A program made the translations under genes and the position numbers. DNA of 25,582 bases from assembly GCA_023245515.1 (NCBI GenBank), contig JAHFKE010000006.1:1-25582 (forward strand). Direction: 5' to 3'. The notes beneath the pieces were generated by a model that saw only the letters and a program-made list of their open reading frames with translations, was not told the DNA's origin and searched no databases. This document shows positions 15,423 to 21,697 of this stretch, piece after piece. Within the stretch, counting starts at the first letter, position 1; every line of letters begins with the position of its first letter. This DNA is from Candidatus Levyibacteriota bacterium. GTDB taxonomy: Bacteria > Patescibacteriota > Microgenomatia > Levybacterales > UBA12049.

Positions 15423-15983
15423 TTATTTTCTGATCACCAGCGAGAGGAATTCTTCGCGAGTTTTTGGGTCGTCTTTGATAAGACCGTGGACGGCTGAGGT
15501 GACCATGACTGAGTTTTGTTTTTCAACTCCGCGCATCATCATGCAGAGGTGTTGTGCTTCGATTACGACTCCAACCCCGAGTGGGTTAAGGACGGATTGC
15601 AAAGACGTGGCAATATCTTGCGTTAGTCGTTCCTGGAGCTGGAGTCGCCTCGCGTACATATCGACAATGCGGGCGATTTTACTAATGCCGATGACTTTGT
15701 CTTTTGCGATATATCCGATATGACATTTGCCAAAAAAGGGGAGCAGGTGATGTTCACAAAGACTGTAAAGTTCGATATCTTTGAGGATGATCATATTATG
15801 GACCTTCTCCGTAAAAACTGCCCCATTGATAAGTGAATCAAGCGAGGTAGTATATCCGCTGGTCAGATCGGCAAACATTCGGGCCACGCGGGCGGGAGTT
15901 TTCTGCAAACCTTCACGAGTTGGATCTTCACCAATTTCAGTAAGTAGTTGTTTTATAAGTTTTTCAATCTTTGTGTTACTCAT
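15423..15983 (-). CDS. folE: GTP cyclohydrolase I
   Basis: Converts GTP to 7,8-dihydroneopterin triphosphate, the first step of tetrahydrofolate synthesis. The 186 residues match type I: GEDPTREGLQKTPARVARMF, LYSLCEHHLLPFFGKCHIGYI (Zn Cys and His, about 75-78), GISKIARIVDMYARRLQLQERLTQ, and HLCMMMRGVEKQNSVMVTSA (second Zn Cys). All zinc ligands are present. It lies 57 bases downstream of folP on the same strand. A weak internal promoter (TTGTTC, 16 bases, TAAAAT) could exist in that gap. With folP and the COG1478 ligase it forms a folate cluster. Confidence 0.96.
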   Translation of the reverse strand: MSNTKIEKLIKQLLTEIGEDPTREGLQKTPARVARMFADLTSGYTTSLDSLINGAVFTEKVHNMIILKDIELYSLCEHHLLPFFGKCHIGYIAKDKVIGISKIARIVDMYARRLQLQERLTQDIATSLQSVLNPLGVGVVIEAQHLCMMMRGVEKQNSVMVTSAVHGLIKDDPKTREEFLSLVIRK

Positions 15984-16040
15984 AATTAGAAGTTACCATT
16001 TTACATTCATTTTGTCTGGGAACAAGCCAAAATATTGTGA

Positions 16041-16892
16041 TTAGAAATTTTTAAACTTGTCAAGAATTGTCAGGAACTTTTTAGTCTGTGTGACATCGTG
16101 CGTTCTTACGATGCTTGCACCATTTAGTACCGCGACTGCAGTTTCAGCAAGTGAGGCTTCGAGTCTTTCGATCGGGGAAGGGATATTCGGGAGCCTTAGT
16201 TCTTCTTGTAGAATCATGCCAAGGTGACTTTTTCGCGACACACCAATCAGAATAGGGAGATTCAAATTTTGAAATTCTTTTAGTCTTTTGATAATTTCGA
16301 TATTTTGATCAACCGTTTTCCCAAATCCAATTCCTGGATCTAATATAAACTGCTCTCTTTTGATTCCCTTTGTCATTCCGTTTTTGATTTGCTCTCCGAA
16401 AAATATTGCAATATCTTTAATCACGTCATCATATGTCATTTCACCTTCCTGCATCGTTTTTGGCTTACCTTGAATATGATAGATGGCGATTGGGCAGTGG
16501 AGTTTTGCTACAACGTCAATTAATTTCTTATCAAATAGGAACCCTCCCAAGCTATTTACCATATCTACTCCCGCTCTCAAGGCCTCTTCGGCAACAATTG
16601 CCTTGTTGGTATCGATGGAGAGACTAATGCTCTTGTCTAAGTTTTCTCTTATTGTTTCTATCACAGGGATAACTCTTTGTAGCTCTTCGCTGATACTGAT
16701 AGGCTTAGATCCTGGTCTTGTTGATTCTCCGCCGATATCAATTATGTCGGCACCTTCATGAATCATTTGCTTTACTCTCTTTAGTGCTTGTGTTGGCGTA
16801 GTGTATAGGCCGCCATCAGAGAATGAATCGGGAGTGATATTCAAAATTCCCATGATAAGTGTTTTCTTGGTGGTAGTCAAGTTATGTGCCAT
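16041..16892 (-). CDS. folP: Dihydropteroate synthase
   Basis: Joins p-aminobenzoate to hydroxymethyl-dihydropterin pyrophosphate to form dihydropteroate. The 283-residue TIM barrel has the two PROSITE-type segments MGILNITPDSFSDGG and GADIIDIGGESTRPGS. It also has VDMVNSLGG, FILDPGIGFGKTVDQN, the loop GVSRKSHLG, and VRTHDV at the C-terminus. It starts 1 base after the stop of the COG1478 gene, so it is in the same operon. No folK, folB or dihydrofolate reductase is in the window; folate synthesis would need them elsewhere. Confidence 0.96.
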   Translation of the reverse strand: MAHNLTTTKKTLIMGILNITPDSFSDGGLYTTPTQALKRVKQMIHEGADIIDIGGESTRPGSKPISISEELQRVIPVIETIRENLDKSISLSIDTNKAIVAEEALRAGVDMVNSLGGFLFDKKLIDVVAKLHCPIAIYHIQGKPKTMQEGEMTYDDVIKDIAIFFGEQIKNGMTKGIKREQFILDPGIGFGKTVDQNIEIIKRLKEFQNLNLPILIGVSRKSHLGMILQEELRLPNIPSPIERLEASLAETAVAVLNGASIVRTHDVTQTKKFLTILDKFKNF

Positions 16893-16893
16893 G

Positions 16894-17640
16894 TTATTCT
16901 TTTCCTCCTCTTTCCCATTTGACGCTTGTTAGCATGGTGGAGTAGACGTCCTCGCCAAGTCTGATTATTAGATCTTCCAGCTCTTTTTTTGTCGGGTTTC
17001 TTTTTTGGAAGTGTACAAATTTTGCATCTGTAATAACTGCCAGAGGTCGCTGCTCGTTTCCTTCACCCATCTCAGCCACTCCTGCTACTGCCAGAGAATC
17101 TGCCACGTTAGACTTTTCCATCTGCATGAGTCGACCATAAATGTCAGGCTTACCGACATAGCTATTGAGGGCCCGAAAGCCGCTATGCGAGATGGCGACA
17201 CCTGTCACCCCCCAGCGCAGAGGTGCAAGCCTACTATCTGTGATAACAACGCCGATTCTAGAGAGATTTAACTTTTTTGCCAGATAGCTCCGTATATCAT
17301 TGGCACTTTCTTGCGGATCAATTGGCCAGAGAGCGAGATTGCCATCAGCATTTGACTCATCGATACCAGCCGAGGCCACCATGATGTTATTAGTGATAGT
17401 AATCATCACGCCGTATTGATTGGATTCGCGGGGAAGGTAATATTGCGCTTCTTTTTTGACTAACTCTTCCTTTTGCTCAGGCGATTCTGCCTTGACCACT
17501 CTTCCTTCACATATCCCCACGATCTTTGAAGCAATCGCCACGATACTGCCTTCTTCTAGTCTCGGCAGATAGTCATCAAGTATTTGATAAATACTATCCT
17601 CCTTGCTTATCTTATGCGTCTTGTATGCTTTAACAATCAT
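16894..17640 (-). CDS. COG1478 gamma-glutamyl ligase (CofE-like), possible folylglutamate synthase substitute
   Basis: 248 residues of the F420-0:gamma-glutamyl ligase family. Visible motifs are AIASKIVGICEGRVV, NNIMVASAGIDESNADG, ITDSRLAPLRWGVTGVAIS, GKPDIYGR and VADSLAVAGVAEMGEGNEQRPLAVI, with acidic residues in the family's metal and GTP positions. True CofE adds glutamates to coenzyme F420, but no F420 gene is here. Instead it lies next to folP and folE. In Chlamydia a COG1478 protein (CT611) has been shown to replace FolC in folate synthesis, so a folate role is the best guess. Its ATG overlaps the TGA of the upstream NlpC/P60-like gene by 4 bases. Confidence 0.88.
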   Translation of the reverse strand: MIVKAYKTHKISKEDSIYQILDDYLPRLEEGSIVAIASKIVGICEGRVVKAESPEQKEELVKKEAQYYLPRESNQYGVMITITNNIMVASAGIDESNADGNLALWPIDPQESANDIRSYLAKKLNLSRIGVVITDSRLAPLRWGVTGVAISHSGFRALNSYVGKPDIYGRLMQMEKSNVADSLAVAGVAEMGEGNEQRPLAVITDAKFVHFQKRNPTKKELEDLIIRLGEDVYSTMLTSVKWERGGKE

Positions 17641-18155
17641 GATATTAAGTGTTCAAATCCAAGTTCTGTTAATCGGCTTGGCATTCGTTTATCCGGACTA
17701 AAAACAGTTGGTCTTTTGATCCAAGCTATCTTTGCATGCTCTGGATATTCCATTGCTTCGGTAAGTTTTTGCTGCCCTACGGCTCCCTTATGTCGCGCGT
17801 TATGAAGCAAGTATGCTTCTTGTTCTTCATTGAAGAATAAGATTCCCATATGAATGCCCCAGAAGTCTTTTTTGTCCTTCTCGCAGAGACCAATTATATC
17901 ACCTGTAGCTGCTTGAGAAAGGTCGTCAATACGCTGAGTGTACGAGGTATCTGCATAAAGCTCTGAGGATCTTACACGGGGAAGTATAAAGCCCCTAGCT
18001 ATAACAATAGCATGTGTTACGAGTTCGCAATTGCCACCTTCTAGAGGATCAGAGAGGAATTCCTCCGGTGCTATGTTACCTGGGTGCCTAGTGCCTATAT
18101 ATGGGTACGTAATTTCTTTGCTGAATGCGATTGCTCCTTTCTTGAGATCTAGATT
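17637..18155 (-). CDS. NlpC/P60-like cysteine hydrolase, start frame unclear
   Basis: An open frame of 172 codons without an ATG, GTG or TTG before codon 103. Its content is clearly protein-like: YIGTRHPGN, then GGNCELVTHAIVIARGFILP (Cys at codon 43), GDIIGL, WGIHMGILFF (His at 102) and AYLLHNARHKGAV (His at 118). The order Cys, GD, HxG, H fits the NlpC/P60 papain-like fold, which cleaves peptidoglycan peptides or acts as an amidase. No signal peptide is visible. It ends in TGA overlapping the COG1478 ATG, so it is the operon's first gene. An ATG at 18171 in another frame reads MSKVV; one extra base near 18156 would give MSKVVNLDLKKGAIAF as a natural N-terminus. The gene may be frameshifted, mis-sequenced, or use ATT at 18113. 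Confidence 0.62.
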   Translation of the reverse strand, partial: NLDLKKGAIAFSKEITYPYIGTRHPGNIAPEEFLSDPLEGGNCELVTHAIVIARGFILPRVRSSELYADTSYTQRIDDLSQAATGDIIGLCEKDKKDFWGIHMGILFFNEEQEAYLLHNARHKGAVGQQKLTEAMEYPEHAKIAWIKRPTVFSPDKRMPSRLTELGFEHLIS

Positions 18156-18204
18156 CTACTACCTTTGACATCGCATCGCAATACTTGTTTCTCTTTTACA
18201 TCAG

Positions 18205-18249
18205 TTGCCAAAAGGTAAAAAATATGTTTTACTAGATATAGATAAGGAG
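18205..18249 (+). promoter_or_regulatory. Promoter and strong ribosome binding site of the 18258 gene
   Basis: TTGCCA (18205-18210), a 17-base spacer and TTTACT (18228-18233) form a modest promoter. AAGGAGG at 18243-18249 sits 8 bases before the ATG, one of the few clear Shine-Dalgarno sequences in the window. The 102-base divergent gap (18156-18257) also holds the upstream region of the NlpC/P60-like gene. Confidence 0.5.
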
Positions 18250-18257
18250 GTTATCTC

Positions 18258-18728
18258 ATGGAAGAGAAAAAAAATACACAAGATACAAAAGATACATCAG
18301 TTATGCATTCATTTAACGATCAGAAAGAATCATCTCCCCGCGGTAAGCTTCTTGCCATTCTTGTAGTTGTTGCACTTGCAGGAGTTGGTACCGGTTTTGG
18401 GCTTGCACGATATTCTGCTGATACTGGTAAGAGCATCATTCCCTCTGCTCTTAATCCTAATGCTCCTCAAAAAGGTAAGACGTATGGAGCAGGCGACACT
18501 AAGACATTTAAAGATACAGCCGAGGGGGTTCTCAAAGAAGGCGGTGTGGAGGGGGAAGGGCAATATCATTTGGAGCGTCCGGGTGGAGACAGCCAGAATG
18601 TCTATATGACCTCATCTCTGGTAGATTTATCGGAGTTTGTCGGCAAGAAAATAAAAGTATGGGGAGAAACCCAAAAAGCACAAACAGCAGGATGGCTGAT
18701 GGACGTAGGGAAGGTAGAAGTTTTGTAG
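18258..18728 (+). CDS. Membrane-anchored protein with a small OB-like domain
   Basis: 156 residues. A polar cytoplasmic N-terminus (about 1-29) is followed by a membrane helix (about 30-49, LLAILVVVALAGVGTGFGLA), a linker, and a C-terminal domain (about 85-156) reading GEGQYHLERPGGDSQNVYMT, VDLSEFVGKKIKVWGET and AGWLMDVGKVEVL. The strand pattern and VGKKIKVWGE resemble small OB/DUF5666-like modules, which I recall in other CPR proteins, but I cannot name the family. It lies 45 bases before ftsE in the same direction, with a dispersed repeat between. AAGGAGG precedes the ATG. An envelope role is likely; no function is claimed. Confidence 0.72.
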   Translation: MEEKKNTQDTKDTSVMHSFNDQKESSPRGKLLAILVVVALAGVGTGFGLARYSADTGKSIIPSALNPNAPQKGKTYGAGDTKTFKDTAEGVLKEGGVEGEGQYHLERPGGDSQNVYMTSSLVDLSEFVGKKIKVWGETQKAQTAGWLMDVGKVEVL

Positions 18729-18731
18729 GTT

Positions 18732-18766
18732 TTCCATCGGCCGTTTATCATTTCCATTTTTTAATA
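18732..18766 (+). repeat. Dispersed intergenic repeat, copy 1
   Basis: Matches 25506-25541 with four substitutions and one 1-base gap over 36 positions, beginning TTCCATCG and ending TTTTTTAATA. Both copies start a few bases after a TAG stop. Here the end of the repeat contributes TAATAC, the likely -10 box for ftsE. Confidence 0.65.
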
Positions 18767-18767
18767 C
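18762..18767 (+). promoter_or_regulatory. Possible -10 box (TAATAC) of ftsE
   Basis: TAATAC ends 6 bases before the ftsE ATG, the same spacing as at other start codons here. There is no clear -35 and no Shine-Dalgarno. The box overlaps the end of the dispersed repeat. Confidence 0.4.
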
Positions 18768-18773
18768 TCCATT

Positions 18774-19454
18774 ATGATTAAGCTAGAAAATGTTACAAAA
18801 AAATACCTAACAGGCAATACTGCGCTTTCCAATATCACACTTACTATTAATCGGGGTGATTTCGTTTTTCTCGTAGGTCCATCGGGATCAGGAAAGACGA
18901 CTTTTTTCCGTCTGCTAACGAGACAAACAATACCAACAAGTGGCTATATTTCAATCGGAGACTGGGATCTCGTAAAGCTTCCTAACAAGAAAATTCCTAA
19001 TTTGAGAAAGAATATCGGTGTTGTTTTTCAGGATTTGAAGTTATTAAGGGACAGAACCATCTACGAGAATATAATGTTCCCACTTGAAGTTGGTAACTTT
19101 AGTCCGAAGGATGCAGCTAAGAGGGTTCAGGAAGTTCTGGAGCAGGTAGGGATTGTTGAACATAAAGATAAGTTCCCGCTCCAGCTTTCAGGGGGAGAGC
19201 TACAGAGAGCAGCAATTGCTAGGGCGCTTGCTTTTTCTCCTGAAATTATTTTGGCTGATGAGCCGACTGGTAACTTGGATAATGCTACTTCTTGGGAAAT
19301 TGTAAAATTGCTTCAGGACATTAACAGTAAGGGCACTACCATTATTATGGCTACTCATGATACAAATATTGTAGATAATCTTTTAAAGCGCGTTATTACT
19401 CTGGAAAAAGGTAAGTTGGTCAAAGACGAAGTAAGACACGCGAAGCACAAGTAG
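18774..19454 (+). CDS. ftsE: Cell division ATP-binding protein FtsE
   Basis: ATPase of the FtsEX complex, which in other bacteria uses ATP hydrolysis to switch on cell-wall hydrolases at the division site. The 226 residues show all ABC elements: Walker A GPSGSGKTT (about 36-44), the Q-loop FQDLKLLRDRTIYENI, signature LSGGELQRAAIARAL, Walker B IILADEPTGNLD and the H-loop MATHD. Length and RDRTIYENI are typical of FtsE. ftsX follows after 11 bases. Two exported coiled-coil proteins follow ftsX and are the likely outputs. It may have a leaderless mRNA. Confidence 0.95.
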   Translation: MIKLENVTKKYLTGNTALSNITLTINRGDFVFLVGPSGSGKTTFFRLLTRQTIPTSGYISIGDWDLVKLPNKKIPNLRKNIGVVFQDLKLLRDRTIYENIMFPLEVGNFSPKDAAKRVQEVLEQVGIVEHKDKFPLQLSGGELQRAAIARALAFSPEIILADEPTGNLDNATSWEIVKLLQDINSKGTTIIMATHDTNIVDNLLKRVITLEKGKLVKDEVRHAKHK

Positions 19455-19465
19455 ACAAATACAAT

Positions 19466-20332
19466 ATGAGACATTTACAAACAAGTTGGAAGCACATGCG
19501 GAGGCATCCTTACCAGGCGTTGGCGGCTATTTTTATAATGATGCTGACTTTTCTTGCGATTTCGGTATTTTCATTTATCGTCTTCGGCTCATCAACAATT
19601 ATTAAATATTTTGAATCAAAGCCTCAGGTGACTGCGTTTTTTAAAGAAGAAGCAAAACAGGCCAATATCGATGAATTGCGGGCCAGTCTTGAGCAAACAG
19701 GTAAGGTATCAAATGTGAAGTTTGTTTCCAAGAAGGATGCACTGCAGATTTATAAGGATCAGAATAAGAATGATCCCTTGCTCTTAGACCTTGTTACAGA
19801 GGATATTTTGCCTGCGTCGCTTGAGATATCTACCTACAAACTTGATGATCTGAAAGCAGTTTCGGACACTCTCAAGAGTTCTTCATATGTATCTGAGGTT
19901 GCGTATCAAAAGGATATCGTATCGACCTTGGTGGCATGGACAAGTGGTATCAGAACTGTTGGTATTGTTCTTATTGCCCTTCTTGCTTTGGTATCTATTT
20001 TCGTTATGATGACAGTCATTGGCTTTAAGGTATCGCAAAGAAGGGAAGAGATTGAAATCATGCGCCTCTTGAGTGCCACGGGTTGGTATATCCGTTGGCC
20101 TTTTATTCTTGAAGGGGTTATCTATGGTACTTTGGGTACGACATTAGGCTGGATTCTTGCATCAGGAGGTCTTATGTACGCAAGTCCATATCTCGACTCA
20201 TTCCTAAAGGGAATCCCTCTTTTGCCTGTGTCGCCTCTTTTCCTCTTCGGACTTCTTTTAGTAGAGCTGCTTATAGCAGTAGTATTGGGTGTATTCGCTA
20301 GCTCCCTTGCCGTGTTCAGATATCTTAAGTAG
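19466..20332 (+). CDS. ftsX: Cell division membrane protein FtsX
   Basis: Membrane half of FtsEX, 288 residues. It has one N-terminal helix (about 18-42), a large extracellular domain (about 50-160, including PQVTAFFKEEAKQANIDELR, FVSKKDALQIYKDQ and LPASLEISTYKLDDL), then three helices (about 170-195, 215-240, 258-283). The cytoplasmic segment GFKVSQRREEIEIMRLLSATGWYIRWPF is the FtsX/FtsE contact. This is the standard four-helix FtsX plan. The extracellular domain should dock the coiled coils of the two downstream proteins, by analogy with EnvC and PcsB. Confidence 0.95.
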   Translation: MRHLQTSWKHMRRHPYQALAAIFIMMLTFLAISVFSFIVFGSSTIIKYFESKPQVTAFFKEEAKQANIDELRASLEQTGKVSNVKFVSKKDALQIYKDQNKNDPLLLDLVTEDILPASLEISTYKLDDLKAVSDTLKSSSYVSEVAYQKDIVSTLVAWTSGIRTVGIVLIALLALVSIFVMMTVIGFKVSQRREEIEIMRLLSATGWYIRWPFILEGVIYGTLGTTLGWILASGGLMYASPYLDSFLKGIPLLPVSPLFLFGLLLVELLIAVVLGVFASSLAVFRYLK

Positions 20333-20336
20333 CTAC

Positions 20337-20403
20337 TTTGTCATCTTGAGCGTAGCGAAGGATCTTGGAGGACTTAGGTTCTTCGGCAAAGCCTCAGGAC
20401 AAA
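20337..20403. repeat. Palindromic dispersed-type repeat after ftsX
   Basis: Inverted repeat with arms TTTGTC (20337-20342)/GACAAA (20398-20403), CGAAG (20356-20360)/CTTCG (20381-20385), and CTTGAG pairing with CCTCAG with a bulge. Its arms (TTGAGCGTAGCGAAGGATCT; TTCTTCGGCAAAGCCTCAGG) resemble the TCATCCTGAGCGAAGCGAAGGATCT-type repeat found scattered in many bacterial genomes. It reaches into the open frame of the next gene, whose upstream TTG start is therefore spurious. It could also act as a weak hairpin terminator. Confidence 0.6.
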
Positions 20404-20412
20404 AAATTTATT

Positions 20413-21654
20413 ATGCAAAATAAAAGATATCCATCACATATAAAAAATATTTTTTCTTTTGCTTTCCTCTTTTTGCTTTCCTCTTTTTGCTTTTCTCTCT
20501 CCGTCTATGCCCAGACGGAATCCCCTACACCCACACCTGATAATGGCGCTCTCAATACGAAGATTAAGGAGCTTGAGACTAAGGTGGCAGAGTTGCGTTC
20601 GCAAGGAGATTCTCTTTCTGCAAAGATAGGCGTTCTTGATAATCAAATTAAACTTACTGAATATCGTATCAATTCTACGAAGCAAGAAATAATCGAATTT
20701 GAGAAAGATATTATTATCGCTGGCGGAAGAATGAAAAATCTTGAAGGATCATTGACTGATGTCTCAAAGGTTCTGCTTAATAGAATTGTCTCGACTTACA
20801 AAGTAGGAACCCAGGGTACTATTATGGCCATGCTTGCCTCAGGAGATATTCAAAGTTTTATCTCACGGGCAAATTATCTGCGCATTGTTCAGCAGCATGA
20901 TAAGCAGCTTCTCTATAGTACCCAGCAGGCTAAACTTGACTATGCCAATCAAAAAACTATTTTTGAGGATAAGAAAACGAAAGTATTGGGTCTCAAAACT
21001 CAGCTAGAATCATATACGACTCAGCTGGATGCAGATAAAGAGGGTAAGAAAAAGCTCCTTGCGGATACACAGGGGGATGAAAGGAACTATCAAAGATTGC
21101 TCTCGCAGGCAAAGGCTCAGCTTGCAGGATTTAGTCGCTTTACGTCTAATCAAGGAGGTTCATCGCTTTTGAGCGGACAGACTGTCTGTGATGATTGGGG
21201 CTGCTACTATAACCAGCGGGACTCTCAGTGGGGAGCAAATTCCTTGAATGGTACTCAGTACACGCTTGCTAGTGATGGATGTCTCGTTACATCTATGGCT
21301 ATGGTTTACACTCACTTCGGACATAGGAGCGTAACTCCCCAGACCATTAATAGTATATCGAGCAATTTTGCTTCGTATTATCCTGCGTGGTTGAAATTTA
21401 ACATAAGCGCAGATGGCTCGAGCTCTTCAAGGGTGAGTGCGTCAATCGATAGCGAGTTGTCTGCGGGAAGACCAGTCGTAGTGGGAATCAGCTATGACGG
21501 AGGTCCTTTGGCAGATCATTTTCTTGTTTTGATCAGTGGATCCAGTGGAGATTATCAAATGAATGACCCATATACTCCAAATGGTCATAACATTCCTTTG
21601 GCCAGTCACTATTCAACTGCCAGTATCAGGGAAGTTTATAAAGTAGTTTTTTAA
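20413..21654 (+). CDS. Exported coiled-coil protein with C39-like cysteine peptidase domain (FtsEX effector)
   Basis: 413 residues from the ATG at 20413. A signal peptide (about 1-34, HIKNIFSFAFLFLLSSFCFS, cleavage near VYAQ) is followed by a Thr/Pro linker and a long coiled coil (about 45-245) like the EnvC/PcsB/CwlO FtsX-binding region, containing the PxYKxGxQG-like stretch STYKVGTQGTIMAMLASGDI. The C-terminal domain (about 270-413) is C39_2-like: DWGCYYNQRDSQWG, SDGCLVTSMAMVYTHFG (nucleophile Cys), PVVVGISYDGGPLADHFLVL (His) and YQMNDPYTPNG (Asp). Known FtsEX effectors carry LytM, CHAP or NlpC/P60 domains, so a C39-like domain here is unusual. It is probably a cell-wall peptide hydrolase, activated by FtsEX. 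The frame opens earlier at a TTG (20365), but those codons lie in a repeat. Confidence 0.85.
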   Translation: MQNKRYPSHIKNIFSFAFLFLLSSFCFSLSVYAQTESPTPTPDNGALNTKIKELETKVAELRSQGDSLSAKIGVLDNQIKLTEYRINSTKQEIIEFEKDIIIAGGRMKNLEGSLTDVSKVLLNRIVSTYKVGTQGTIMAMLASGDIQSFISRANYLRIVQQHDKQLLYSTQQAKLDYANQKTIFEDKKTKVLGLKTQLESYTTQLDADKEGKKKLLADTQGDERNYQRLLSQAKAQLAGFSRFTSNQGGSSLLSGQTVCDDWGCYYNQRDSQWGANSLNGTQYTLASDGCLVTSMAMVYTHFGHRSVTPQTINSISSNFASYYPAWLKFNISADGSSSSRVSASIDSELSAGRPVVVGISYDGGPLADHFLVLISGSSGDYQMNDPYTPNGHNIPLASHYSTASIREVYKVVF

Positions 21655-21684
21655 TAACCTCTTTTTAATCTAGCTATAACGTAT

Positions 21685-21690
21685 TATACT
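21685..21690 (+). promoter_or_regulatory. -10 box (TATACT) of the second coiled-coil gene
   Basis: TATACT lies 7 bases before the ATG at 21698 (5 before the GTG at 21695 is less likely). It gives this gene a separate leaderless-type promoter inside the ftsEX cluster. Confidence 0.5.
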
Positions 21691-21697
21691 GCGTGTG

